DNA from: Marinoscillum sp965229915 | Lineage (GTDB): Bacteria; Bacteroidota; Bacteroidia; Cytophagales; Cyclobacteriaceae | NCBI RefSeq assembly: GCF_965229915.1 | Contig: NZ_CBDDJZ010000001.1 | Coordinates: 3,534,001-3,598,000 of the forward strand | DNA length: 64,000 nt | Direction: 5' to 3' | Shown: one piece after another, positions 1 to 8,053 of the stretch | Layout of the letters: every line of letters begins with the position of its first letter | Position numbering within the stretch: the stretch's first letter is position 1 | Notes under the pieces: model-generated | The model's input: the letters and a program-made list of their open reading frames with translations, nothing else | The model's database searches: none | What the model was told of the DNA's origin: nothing | Made by a program: the position numbers and the translations under genes

Positions 1-69
1 ATAATACCGATTTTGACTGCTGCCATAGTTGTTTATATTATCTTGATGGCCGCAAATTTAAACTTTTTG

Positions 70-654
70 ATGAGCCTAAATACATATCTGTTTATTGCTT
101 CGCTTTGGATTATTTATTTGTTGGTGCACAGTTCGCTGGCTTCTGGTAAGGTCAAGCGCTGGGCATCAGACAAACTGCAGGTAGGCCCGACCTGGTACCG
201 TTTGATATACGCTATACTAAGTATTGTTGGTATTGGATTTGTGTTGATGCAAATGGCAGTCGCTGAGAAGCAGGTATTGTTCACATCGCCAGGATGGCTA
301 AAATATGGAGCGATGATTCTAGCTTCCTGGGGTGTGATATTGGTGGTGGTTTCGTTTAGACATCTCTCTGGACTCTCCTTTCTGGGTTTGAAGAGAGAGG
401 AGTCAACGCACCTTGTACGATCAGGTGTTCATGGTCATGTGCGTCATCCGATCTACAGTGGTACCATTCTGATTCTGATTGGAATGTTCTTTTATCATCC
501 TACTGACATTATTTTGGTAAGCGACCTAATCATTTTTCTATACTTACCATTTGGTATTAAATGGGAAGAAGATAAGCTAATGGATCAGTTTGGTGCAGCG
601 TATGAGCAGTACAGAGAAGAAGTGCCTGCGCTGATTCCGAGACCTAAAAAATAA
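70..654 (+). CDS. Integral membrane methyltransferase-like protein (NnrU/ICMT-PEMT superfamily)
   Basis: Small polytopic membrane protein with about five hydrophobic segments. The C-terminal half carries the signature of the isoprenylcysteine/phospholipid methyltransferase superfamily: a VRHPIYSG motif followed by a helix, then an acidic stretch (KWEEDKLMDQFG) and an EQYREEVPALIP ending. Those segments form the SAM-binding site in this superfamily, so a membrane-embedded methyl transfer is likely but the substrate is unknown. The reading frame is open to the left edge. I prefer the ATG at 70, because it puts a family-like N-terminus (YLFIASLWIIYLLVHSSLAS) at the front. ATG 46 and TTG 13 are alternatives. 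The family call is fairly sure; the activity is inferred. Confidence 0.75.
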   Translation: MSLNTYLFIASLWIIYLLVHSSLASGKVKRWASDKLQVGPTWYRLIYAILSIVGIGFVLMQMAVAEKQVLFTSPGWLKYGAMILASWGVILVVVSFRHLSGLSFLGLKREESTHLVRSGVHGHVRHPIYSGTILILIGMFFYHPTDIILVSDLIIFLYLPFGIKWEEDKLMDQFGAAYEQYREEVPALIPRPKK

Positions 655-731
655 TTGGCGAGAACATGAGGCTTTTTGGCAAGATCGTGACGGGTGAGTG
701 TTGTACATTTGAGTAAATAAAATCGCCCGAT

Positions 732-890
732 ATGCCCACAAAATCTACCAAAATACATCCGTTGGAAAATTACATACAAAACTGGCAAGCCTTTAATGCA
801 GTGGACAGGAGACAGTTTCATATCCAAATGCTACAGACCCTGGGAGCTTCCTTTCTGTACATGGCTGTCATATCGTTTCTCACGGCATAA
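732..890 (+). CDS. Small hypothetical protein, 52 residues
   Basis: An ATG-initiated frame of 52 codons ending at a TAA directly before a strong hairpin. The N-terminal half is hydrophilic (NYIQNWQAFNAVDRRQF). The C-terminal third is hydrophobic enough for a short membrane helix (ASFLYMAVISFL). It fills the gap between two recognised genes and has a terminator placed exactly at its 3' end, which argues for a real gene. I do not recognise a family. It could instead be a chance frame. Confidence 0.4.
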   Translation: MPTKSTKIHPLENYIQNWQAFNAVDRRQFHIQMLQTLGASFLYMAVISFLTA

Positions 891-893
891 AAA

Positions 894-915
894 AAGGCGA
901 CTGTTATGTCGCCTT
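894..915. terminator. Hairpin terminator between convergent genes
   Basis: Perfect 7-bp stem AAGGCGA (894-900) and TCGCCTT (909-915) with an 8-nt loop, flanked by A-rich sequence on the left. It lies between the small plus-strand frame and the minus-strand YtxH gene, so it could serve both directions. Confidence 0.6.
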
Positions 916-937
916 ATAATATAAATCAAACAGAAAT

Positions 938-1207
938 TTAAGTTTTTGCCTTTGCTTTAGCTCCATCTACAATGCCTTTGGCTTCATCTATTAGCGCCTT
1001 AGACTTGGAGGCATATTTTTCTACTACATCATTGTAAGACCCTTTGTACTCATCTAGTTTTTTGTCCAGTGATTTGCGGGTTTTCTTGATGTCTTTCTCA
1101 ATTTTCTTGAGCTTTTGCTTGCTTCCTTTTGGGTCTGCATAGTAGGCAATTGCCAGTCCAGATGCTACTCCTGTGATGAAAGTTAAAAGTGTTTTGCTAG
1201 CGCTCAT
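938..1207 (-). CDS. YtxH-family protein
   Basis: 89 residues. A single N-terminal hydrophobic segment of about 15 residues (TFITGVASGLAIAYY) with small residues is followed by DPKGSKQKLKK and a long, highly charged Lys-rich helix. This is the usual layout of YtxH proteins (Gly-rich membrane segment, 'P-x-G' then coiled coil), which are often general-stress or envelope-associated. Function is not established. The gene stands alone: the gap up to 1304 separates it from hom on the same strand. Confidence 0.75.
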   Translation of the reverse strand: MSASKTLLTFITGVASGLAIAYYADPKGSKQKLKKIEKDIKKTRKSLDKKLDEYKGSYNDVVEKYASKSKALIDEAKGIVDGAKAKAKT

Positions 1208-1304
1208 ATCGTTAATAATTTAGATTCTAAATAATAATCGGTATACATTAATCAACGACAGCACCAACCGATTGTTTGATTTTCACCAGATTAATCCGCT
1301 ATCT

Positions 1305-2285
1305 CTAAGCGGATTTTTTCAATCCACCGATACTTTTTCTAGCGCCATACCTGAAGCCTGAAAGGACCAGTGAGAGGTCATTTAAAACGGCAGCTCCGGT
1401 GGGAAGACTTCCTGCTCCTTTGCCAGTATAGACTTGTTTGCCAGACAGATTGCCATCGATTACAATCGCGTTGTTTTCATGCTCAATCCCGAACAGTTCG
1501 TCATCCTGAGAAATGAGTTCCGGTTGGACTTTCACTGAGAGTTTACCATTTTTCCTTTTTGCTGTGGCTATGGATTTGATCTTCAATCCCTGAGCTTTTG
1601 CCAGATCATAGAAGTGATCTTCCATGTTGGTGATGCTTTCTACCCTCAGCTGATCCAGGTTACCAATCGTTTCACCAAATGCATGGTAGGAGAGAATAAT
1701 TATTTTGTATAGGGCATCTCTACCCGAAATATCCTGCTCTGGATCTGATTCTGCAAATCCCTTTTCTTGAGCCAAAATTAGCGCCTCATCCAGCGAAAGC
1801 CCATTCTTCTGCATTTGGGTGAGGATGTAGTTGGTGGAGCCATTCAGAATAGCACGAATTTCGTGGATTTCCTGCTGTTTGAAGAATTGTTCCAGGTTTT
1901 GCAGTATGGGGATAGATCCACCCACTGACGCCTCATAGATAAACGGAGCACTATAGGTCTGATGCCAGTGCGACACTTCACTGATGTTTTCAGCGATCAT
2001 TTTTTTATTAGCAGAAATGGTTGCTTTGCCATTGGTAAGTGCCTGTTTCACCACTTCGTATGAAATTTCCGTATCGTCTGTTAACTCTACGATAATATCA
2101 ATGTCTGGATCGTTGAGTAAAACAGTGGGGTCTGAGGTGAAAAAGCTTTGATCCAGGTCGCGAGGTTTTGCTGCGTCTTTGATGCAGATCTTCTTGATAG
2201 ACGCATCGAGTTGGCTGGATTGCAGCGCCTGGTAAAAACCTCTGGCTACCTCGCCAAAACCGAAAAGTCCGATAGATTTACTCAT
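1305..2285 (-). CDS. hom: Homoserine dehydrogenase
   Basis: NAD(P)-dependent oxidation/reduction between aspartate semialdehyde and homoserine, the branch point to Met and Thr. The N-terminal Rossmann fingerprint GLFGFGEVARG (residues 6-16), SANKKM containing the conserved Lys, NGSTNYI (substrate/cofactor loop) and DISGRDALYKI with catalytic Asp/Lys are visible. At 326 residues it lacks the C-terminal ACT domain of longer homologues, so it is a short, probably non-feedback-inhibited form. Its start overlaps the metX stop by 8 nt, making it the last gene of a translationally coupled metY-metX-hom operon on the minus strand. It is presumably controlled by the SAM riboswitch and leader upstream of metY. 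Confidence 0.93.
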   Translation of the reverse strand: MSKSIGLFGFGEVARGFYQALQSSQLDASIKKICIKDAAKPRDLDQSFFTSDPTVLLNDPDIDIIVELTDDTEISYEVVKQALTNGKATISANKKMIAENISEVSHWHQTYSAPFIYEASVGGSIPILQNLEQFFKQQEIHEIRAILNGSTNYILTQMQKNGLSLDEALILAQEKGFAESDPEQDISGRDALYKIIILSYHAFGETIGNLDQLRVESITNMEDHFYDLAKAQGLKIKSIATAKRKNGKLSVKVQPELISQDDELFGIEHENNAIVIDGNLSGKQVYTGKGAGSLPTGAAVLNDLSLVLSGFRYGARKSIGGLKKSA

Positions 2286-3264
2286 GATTGATAAATGTTT
2301 TTAGTAGTTGGGTAATGGTATTGGCCTCTGTTAAAAATCCGTCATGTCCGTATTTGGAAGAGATGACTATTACTTGAGAATTGGGGATGTTTTTTGCGAT
2401 GAACTCCTGCTCGTGAGGGGGAAATAGCATGTCACTATCAATACCGATGACCAGAGTATTTGATTTGATTCGCTTTAATGCAGCTTCTGCCGATCCAAAG
2501 TGTCGCCCTACATGGTGGCTATCCATTGCTTTGGACAGGTAATAGTAGCTCTGCACCGAGAATCGTTTTCTTAGTTTTTCGCCTTGATAGCGCTGATAAG
2601 AAGATGCTGCAAAGTCATCCCACCGATGATCTACATCCTTTTGAGTGGACTGGTAGGTATCATAGTGTCTGTAAGAAAGCATCGCTATTGCTCTAGCAGC
2701 TTCTAACCCTTTAGCAGAATCGATGTTTTCCAGAGCCATTCGCTGGGCTTCATTAAAAGCTATTCCCCAGGGAGAGTGAAAAGCATTGGTAGCCAGGGGC
2801 ACGATGTTTTCAAATAGTTCAGGCTCCTGTACAGCCCATTCCAGTAGTTGCTGACCGCCCATAGAACCACCAATACCCAGATAGATTTTGTCCAATCCTA
2901 AATGTGCCTTGAGGATTTTGTGAGCCTTCACCATGTCGTTGATAGTCACCAATGGAAAGTTCATGTTTTTGGGTCCGGTAGACCCATAGCATGAGCCCAG
3001 CATGTTGGCACAAATGATAAAATGTTTCTGCGGATCAATCACCTGGCCAGCTCCTACCATTTCAGGCCACCACTCGTGTGGATTTCCATTAGCAGTAAGA
3101 GCGTGAAATACCCACACCACATTGCTTTTGTCAGCACTGAGTGTGCCCCAGGTAGAATAGGCGATCGTCACGTTCCGGAGTGTGTCACCACACTCCAGAA
3201 CGATCGGATCTTTGGCTTTGAGGATTAATTCCTTTGGCGCTATGGCTGTTATCGTATTACTCAT
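2278..3264 (-). CDS. metX: Homoserine O-acetyltransferase
   Basis: Alpha/beta-hydrolase-fold acyltransferase that activates homoserine as O-acetylhomoserine for direct sulfhydrylation by the neighbouring MetY. The fold's landmarks are present: VFHALTANG, LGSCYGSTGPK, the nucleophile elbow GIGGSMGGQQ (Ser), an Asp in IDSDMLFPP, and the catalytic His in KYGHDGFL. Length (328) is normal. Whether acetyl- or succinyl-CoA is used cannot be read with certainty, but pairing with an O-acetylhomoserine sulfhydrylase supports acetyl. It overlaps metY by 8 nt and hom by 8 nt, which implies coupled translation. Confidence 0.95.
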   Translation of the reverse strand: MSNTITAIAPKELILKAKDPIVLECGDTLRNVTIAYSTWGTLSADKSNVVWVFHALTANGNPHEWWPEMVGAGQVIDPQKHFIICANMLGSCYGSTGPKNMNFPLVTINDMVKAHKILKAHLGLDKIYLGIGGSMGGQQLLEWAVQEPELFENIVPLATNAFHSPWGIAFNEAQRMALENIDSAKGLEAARAIAMLSYRHYDTYQSTQKDVDHRWDDFAASSYQRYQGEKLRKRFSVQSYYYLSKAMDSHHVGRHFGSAEAALKRIKSNTLVIGIDSDMLFPPHEQEFIAKNIPNSQVIVISSKYGHDGFLTEANTITQLLKTFINHE

Positions 3265-4582
3265 TTATTAAGCTCTGAGCGTATATTTTTTCAAATGCTT
3301 GTTGAAAATCAGCTTTTATGTCATCGATGTGCTCAATACCCAGGGATACCCGAAGTAGGTTAGGTAACACACCGGCATTTAGCTGTTCTTCGTTGGTCAA
3401 CTGCTGATGCGTGGTAGCCGACGGCTGGATGATGAGCGTTTTGGCATCACCTACATTGGCCAGATGACTGACAAGTTTTAGGTTGTCTACCAGGCTGATG
3501 GCCTGTTCTTTTTCTCCTTTGATGGTAAAGCTCAAAACTCCACCAAACCCATTTTTTAGATATTTTTTAGCTAATTCGTGATAGCTGCTGCTTTCCAGTC
3601 CTGGATAATTTACGGACTCTACCAATGGATGGCTTTCCAGCCATTCGGCAAGTTCCAGTGCATTATCTACTGTGCGCTGTACACGAAGCGAAAGTGTTTC
3701 TAATCCTTGCAATAGTAAGAAACTATTGAACGGGCTTAAAGCTGGTCCAAAGTCACGAAGGCCTTCTACACGAGCTCTGATAGCAAAGGCAATATTTGGT
3801 AAGCCTAGTGGGTTTCCTTCACCAAACACATCCCAGAAGACCAGTCCATGGTATCCTTCCGACGGTTCAGTGAACTGAGGAAACTTGCCGTTGGTCCAAT
3901 TGAACTTCCCACTATCGATGATCACTCCACCTACACTGGTTCCATGACCGCCAATCCACTTGGTTGCCGAAGCTGTCACTATAGCAGCACCATGTTCGAT
4001 CGGTCGGAACAAATATCCGCCAGCCCCAAAGGTGTTGTCAACAACCAATGGAATTTCATGCTTGTCTGCAACCGCGGCAATCGCCTCAAAATCAGGGACA
4101 TTGAAACCAGGATTCCCAAGTGTCTCTAAATAAATGGCTTTGGTCTTATCATCGATGAGCTTTTCGAAATCTTCAGCCTGATCGCTTTCTGTGAAACGTG
4201 CTTCTATTCCAAGTCTTTTGAAAGCTACCTTAAACTGATTGTAAGTGCCGCCATAGAGAAAGGATGAGGATATGAAGTTATCACCAGCCTGAAGGATGTT
4301 GTTGAGGGCAAGGAACTGGGCAGCCTGTCCTGATCCGGTTGCCACAGCCGCCACTCCACCTTCCAAGGCCGCTATGCGCTTTTCAAAAACATCCGTGGTT
4401 GGATTCATGATCCTTGTGTAGATGTTTCCAAACTCCTTGAGTGCAAAGAGATTGGCTCCATGTTCGGAGTTTTTGAAGCCGTAAGACGTGGTTTGATAGA
4501 TAGGTACTGCGCGTGATCCAGTAGTAGGATCTACTTCTTGACCTGCATGTAATTGTAGTGTTTCGAATTTATAATCAGACAT
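3257..4582 (-). CDS. metY: O-acetylhomoserine aminocarboxypropyltransferase (sulfhydrylase)
   Basis: PLP enzyme of the Cys/Met-metabolism family. It joins sulfide to O-acetylhomoserine to give homocysteine. The N-terminus FETLQLHAGQEVDP, the TGSGQAA phosphate-binding turn, VVDNTFGAGG, and the PLP lysine in TASATKWIGGHGT are all present. Its 441 residues with the extra loop around residues 240-270 fit MetY rather than MetB/MetC. It is the first gene of the metY-metX-hom operon. A 240-nt leader separates its ATG from a SAM-I riboswitch, and that leader contains a Cys/Met-rich peptide ORF. Confidence 0.95.
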   Translation of the reverse strand: MSDYKFETLQLHAGQEVDPTTGSRAVPIYQTTSYGFKNSEHGANLFALKEFGNIYTRIMNPTTDVFEKRIAALEGGVAAVATGSGQAAQFLALNNILQAGDNFISSSFLYGGTYNQFKVAFKRLGIEARFTESDQAEDFEKLIDDKTKAIYLETLGNPGFNVPDFEAIAAVADKHEIPLVVDNTFGAGGYLFRPIEHGAAIVTASATKWIGGHGTSVGGVIIDSGKFNWTNGKFPQFTEPSEGYHGLVFWDVFGEGNPLGLPNIAFAIRARVEGLRDFGPALSPFNSFLLLQGLETLSLRVQRTVDNALELAEWLESHPLVESVNYPGLESSSYHELAKKYLKNGFGGVLSFTIKGEKEQAISLVDNLKLVSHLANVGDAKTLIIQPSATTHQQLTNEEQLNAGVLPNLLRVSLGIEHIDDIKADFQQAFEKIYAQSLINE

Positions 4583-4698
4583 TGCTTTTGCTATTTAAGT
4601 GTAATAAGAAAGAATTGTATGTGTGCTTTTCTGACACTGAGACAGTCAAAATGACCAGGCCGGCAAGTTGAATAAGATGCTTATTTCAAACTCGCGTA

Positions 4699-4821
4699 TT
4701 AGTGCATGCAGCACATACAGCAACGTCGTCTGCTGATATGATCAGAAATAATTGTGTGACTAGCTTCAATGCCTTGCAGAGAAGCGTTTGCTTTCGCGAA
4801 CGAGATGCTGTTGAATTTCAT
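4699..4821 (-). CDS. Putative Cys/Met leader peptide of the metY operon (40 residues)
   Basis: On the minus strand an ATG four nucleotides after the end of the SAM-I aptamer opens a 40-codon frame. It ends with three Arg codons, two Cys, Met, two Cys, Met, His and TAA (RRRCCMCCMH, codons 31-40). The N-terminal 30 residues are ordinary (start MKFNSISFAKAN). The frame stops 116 nt before metY. Four Cys and two Met codons clustered at the very end of a short ORF ahead of a Cys/Met pathway operon is the classic composition of an attenuation peptide. I infer that ribosome stalling on Cys or Met codons modulates the operon in addition to SAM. No clear intrinsic terminator follows, so the mechanism (Rho access, translational coupling) is open. 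Confidence 0.7.
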   Translation of the reverse strand: MKFNSISFAKANASLQGIEASHTIISDHISRRRCCMCCMH

Positions 4822-4825
4822 AACT

Positions 4826-4922
4826 ATCAATTTATCGTTCAGGGATTAGCACCTTCCCGTTTAGGGTGGGGGTTGCTAGCGCTTCTCAGAGCCTGTCTCT
4901 CAGCGCTTCTTTATAAATCGAT
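4826..4922 (-). promoter_or_regulatory. SAM-I (S-box) riboswitch
   Basis: Minus-strand aptamer of about 97 nt. P1 is a 10-bp helix formed by 4913-4922 and 4826-4835. P2 uses the self-complementary AGCGCT at 4902-4907 and 4878-4883. The core signatures are present in order: CTGAGAGA...GGCTC in P2, the joining GCAACC, and AAGGTGCTAATCC before the 3' half of P1. These match the SAM-I consensus. It sits just downstream of an exact promoter and upstream of the leader peptide and metY. No obvious U-tailed terminator follows the aptamer, so the expression platform is not a simple S-box terminator. Confidence 0.9.
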
Positions 4923-4941
4923 CATTTGCCGATTTGAGGAG

Positions 4942-4972
4942 CAAACGTAATACGGAAAGTTTAGTTTGCAAA
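4942..4972 (-). promoter_or_regulatory. Bacteroidota promoter of the metY-metX-hom operon
   Basis: Minus strand: -33 element TTTG at 4969-4972, exactly 19 nt spacer, -7 element TACGTTTG at 4942-4949. This matches the Bacteroidota consensus TTTG-N19-TAnnTTTG at all fixed positions. Transcription would start around 4935, about a dozen nucleotides before riboswitch P1. Confidence 0.8.
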
Positions 4973-5039
4973 ATCAATTTATCAAAAGCGGAAAAATCAA
5001 CCTGTTAATTGATTAATTTGAACGAATATTCACCGCTGC

Positions 5040-6641
5040 ATGAAAATCATATTTTTCAAGGGAAAATTCGAAAAGACCGTATTTATAGCATTGATGATTT
5101 CAGCTCTGGCGGCTTCTGGACAAATATCCGAACCCTCCAGGAAGGGGTATTCCAAAAGTGGTTTTTTGGAAATGATAATGGATAGTCTACAAGTCTCGGA
5201 GCGGGAAAGCGATACCGTCAATGTCATTCGTTTTGCGGCAGTGCTTACCACAAATTTGCATGGAACTAAAGCACGAGAGCAGGCGCAATTTTATGTGGAT
5301 TTGGCTTATCGCTATGCTCAAGCATATTCAGGTAGGAATTTTGTTCCGGATATTTGCAATAGATATGGCATGCTCTATTTTGCCTTTGCCAAGCATTATA
5401 AGGATCGTGATTGGGATCTGGCATTAAGTAACCTAGATTCTTCAATGTACTGGCATGGGAGAGCAATTGTGGAGGGAAATCCAGTAACAAGAGGTTGGGG
5501 ACATAGGGGGATTTTAAGTGGTTATCTACGAAAACGGGAGTTTGGACTTGGAGATTTCCAAGATCAAATTGAGAATCATTATCAACAAATAATGTCCTTG
5601 TTGGAACAGTTTGATGATCCACAACTGTTTGACCATGCTTCTGGATTATATACTAAGTTTTTACTAGATACTGATCGTTTAGCTGAGGCTAGAATACTGC
5701 TCGATGAGATAGCGAAAAATGCTGAACTGACAGAGTTGAGAAACGAGTTTTCTTACTACAAAAATCTTCATCATTTTATTGCCAAATCACATGGTCTGGA
5801 TACTCTGATTGCACTTTCTGAACTTGGGATGAGTTTCTATGAAGCAAGGATTATTGCGGCTCATGAGGAGTCTTTTCATGAAATGGACCAAAAGTACAAA
5901 GTGAGCAAGACAAGTGAACAACTGGAAGTGACCAATGATTTGCTAAACGAATCAAACTTCAGAGTGTTGTTGCTAGCATTGATCCTTATTGTCTTTACAG
6001 GTGTTTTGATCATTCTATTGATACTCTACCGCAGGAATAAACGATTGTCTATTAGAAATTCACTTCTTCTAAGGGAACAAAATCATCGAGTAAAGAATAA
6101 TCTCCAAATGATTTCGAGTCTACTGAGTTTACAATCCCAAAAGTTGCTGTCTACTGATGCGAAAGAGGCTCTTTCTGATAGTCAATCGCGGGTAAACTCT
6201 GTAGCCCTACTTCACAGGATGCTGTATGAGGGTGAGAATATTGGTAAGGTCAATCTAAAGGAATACCTTCAAAGTTTGATCGATGAGATTACTTATGCGG
6301 TCAATCGAGAGATTACTTACCAGATAAGAATTGACGATGTGGTCAATCTGCCAGTAGAAAAGGCTACCAGCCTTGGATTGATAGTTAATGAGCTCTTAAC
6401 CAACAGCGTCAAGCATATTCCTGATGCCACGGCAATGGAAGTACACCTTAGCCTAAGCATGAAGAGAAACGTATTGATTCTGGAGTATGGAGATAACGGA
6501 CCAGGTGTAAGTGCTGATGTTTGGGAGCGCTCAGCTTCGTTTGGAAATCAGCTTGTCCGCATTCAATCGAATCAGCTGCGGGGTACTTATAGCATAGAGA
6601 GTGATGCTGGCTTTCGCTATCGATTGAGTCTCCCAGCCTAG
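5040..6641 (+). CDS. Sensor histidine kinase, HisKA_2 type, with periplasmic helical-repeat region
   Basis: 533 residues. A basic N-terminus and hydrophobic core (about residues 13-26) act as signal sequence. Residues about 30-300 form a helical, TPR-like extracytoplasmic region. A single membrane helix lies at about 308-329. The dimerisation/phosphoacceptor motif is EQNHRVKNNLQMISSLLSLQ (His near 349), typical of HisKA_2. The HATPase domain shows the N box LIVNELLTNSVKH and G1 box DNGPGV. The gene is followed after about 100 nt by a LytTR response regulator on the same strand, its likely partner. The signal sensed is unknown. Confidence 0.88.
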   Translation: MKIIFFKGKFEKTVFIALMISALAASGQISEPSRKGYSKSGFLEMIMDSLQVSERESDTVNVIRFAAVLTTNLHGTKAREQAQFYVDLAYRYAQAYSGRNFVPDICNRYGMLYFAFAKHYKDRDWDLALSNLDSSMYWHGRAIVEGNPVTRGWGHRGILSGYLRKREFGLGDFQDQIENHYQQIMSLLEQFDDPQLFDHASGLYTKFLLDTDRLAEARILLDEIAKNAELTELRNEFSYYKNLHHFIAKSHGLDTLIALSELGMSFYEARIIAAHEESFHEMDQKYKVSKTSEQLEVTNDLLNESNFRVLLLALILIVFTGVLIILLILYRRNKRLSIRNSLLLREQNHRVKNNLQMISSLLSLQSQKLLSTDAKEALSDSQSRVNSVALLHRMLYEGENIGKVNLKEYLQSLIDEITYAVNREITYQIRIDDVVNLPVEKATSLGLIVNELLTNSVKHIPDATAMEVHLSLSMKRNVLILEYGDNGPGVSADVWERSASFGNQLVRIQSNQLRGTYSIESDAGFRYRLSLPA

Positions 6642-6742
6642 CAAGAAGGTACTGACTATTGACAAGAAATAATCGAGCTTTTGCAAGACCGATTGATTAA
6701 GTACTGATTGTGACGTAGTTTACAATACAAACTGCCACACCC

Positions 6743-7474
6743 ATGCCTTATAGAATCTTAACCATCGAGGATGATTTACTGATAGCAGAGGATCTACGAT
6801 TTAAGCTTGAGCAACTTGGATATGTAGTGGTAGGGAATGCTCGATCTGGCGAGGAAGCGATCAAGAAAACGAAAGACTTCACCCCAGAGATCATCATTGC
6901 AGATATACTCATAGAGGGAGATTTGGATGGTGTGGAAACAGTCACCAGAATTTACCAATTTCATCGGTGTCCGGTCATTTATCTTACGGCCAACTCTGAA
7001 TCTGTGACGGTAAAAAAAGCCATGCAAACTCACCCAGCTGCTTTTTTAATCAAACCATTCAAGATCAGTGAGTTCACTATCAATATTGATTTGGCAATAG
7101 CTAATTTCAAGTCGAAAAATCAGCCTTACGAACCGTCCTCGGATGCGATATTCGTGCCTGATAATTTTTTATATCACAAAGTTTATAAGAAAGATATCAT
7201 CTATGTGGAGGCTGATGGTGCTTACGTGAAAGTGATCACCGAGACCAAAAATTACCAATTGACCACTAATTTAAAGACCTTTATTGCTCAGTTTGACCAT
7301 CCTAATTTTTACAGAGTCTCCAGGAAACATTTGATCAATACGAGCAAAGTGGACCGAATCAATGGAAATATGCTTTATTTGAAGGGTAAGGAAACCGAAT
7401 TTCCAATCACCATTTCTAAACCACAAAGAGCCGAGATTCTCAGTAAGTTCGAGATTATAAGGACAAAGGGGTAA
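6743..7474 (+). CDS. LytTR-family response regulator
   Basis: Receiver domain at residues 1-120 with the acidic pair E9-D10-D11, phosphoacceptor D54 (IIIADI), switch Thr in YLTAN, and Lys in IKPFK. The C-terminal LytTR DNA-binding domain (about 150-240) carries KKDIIYVEADGAYVKV and FYRVSRKHLINTSKVDRI. It is paired with the HisKA_2 kinase directly upstream. The target genes cannot be read from the sequence; the unknown membrane protein downstream is one candidate. Confidence 0.92.
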   Translation: MPYRILTIEDDLLIAEDLRFKLEQLGYVVVGNARSGEEAIKKTKDFTPEIIIADILIEGDLDGVETVTRIYQFHRCPVIYLTANSESVTVKKAMQTHPAAFLIKPFKISEFTINIDLAIANFKSKNQPYEPSSDAIFVPDNFLYHKVYKKDIIYVEADGAYVKVITETKNYQLTTNLKTFIAQFDHPNFYRVSRKHLINTSKVDRINGNMLYLKGKETEFPITISKPQRAEILSKFEIIRTKG

Positions 7475-7577
7475 ATTGATCCTACACAAGAGGAAGGTTT
7501 CGTTGTACAAGACCTTATCCATTCTTCGTATATTTTTTTTCTAGTCGAGCGATCCAGAAGATAATTTTCGCTAAAAA

Positions 7578-8006
7578 ATGAAAATTTATTCAGGTAAACT
7601 ACATGTGGTAGGTGCAGGAACAGTACGGCATAGCAAAATGGGTACGGCCACCACCACAAGGTCAGTCATCGAAATTGGGAATCACACCCTCCGCAACGTC
7701 AGGACAAGTAATTTCATTGAATCCTACTTGGACACGGGTAAAGAAATGGACCTTCTTATTGCCAGATTTTTATGGATGAAAGCCGTCTATGGAGTTAGGT
7801 CAGAAGGCCGATCGCATATGATCGGAGGCAGTCAATTGTATGGAGAGGCAGTTGTAGGGCTGTTTTTGGCGATTGTACTGGCTGCTATACTTTCATCCGA
7901 AGTGCCCACTGGAGGCTTTTTTCTAGGAGTGGTTCTGGTAGTTTGGGTAATCATACGCCGGATAAGAGCAATTAGACAATATCATCGATTTGAAAACAAC
8001 TCTTGA
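7578..8006 (+). CDS. Hypothetical membrane protein
   Basis: 142 residues, family not recognised. The N-terminal two thirds is soluble and Thr/Arg-rich (VGAGTVRHSKMGTATTTRSVIEIG...), followed by two closely spaced membrane helices (about 89-105 and 110-126) and a basic tail RRIRAIRQYHR. The layout, a soluble domain followed by a helical hairpin, could be a membrane-tethered sensor or inner-membrane adaptor. It lies about 100 nt downstream of the LytTR regulator on the same strand, and a strong terminator follows. Confidence 0.65.
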   Translation: MKIYSGKLHVVGAGTVRHSKMGTATTTRSVIEIGNHTLRNVRTSNFIESYLDTGKEMDLLIARFLWMKAVYGVRSEGRSHMIGGSQLYGEAVVGLFLAIVLAAILSSEVPTGGFFLGVVLVVWVIIRRIRAIRQYHRFENNS

Positions 8007-8027
8007 TACAATAGCACCGCCTGTATG

Positions 8028-8053
8028 AAAGTAGGTGCTCAGGCACCTACTTT
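8028..8053. terminator. Bidirectional terminator
   Basis: 11-bp stem AAAGTAGGTGC (8028-8038) / GCACCTACTTT (8043-8053) with a TCAG loop. It lies between convergent genes and overlaps the last codons of the S41 peptidase. T-rich tails are present on both strands, so it can stop both transcripts. Confidence 0.8.

Noticed and set aside
585..827. 80-codon minus-strand ORF
   Set aside because: Overlaps the end of the methyltransferase-like gene and the small plus-strand ORF; Cys/Tyr-rich, no protein character.
4702..4950. 82-codon plus-strand ORF
   Set aside because: It is the antisense of the SAM-I riboswitch, leader peptide and promoter; RNA structure and minus-strand features explain the sequence.
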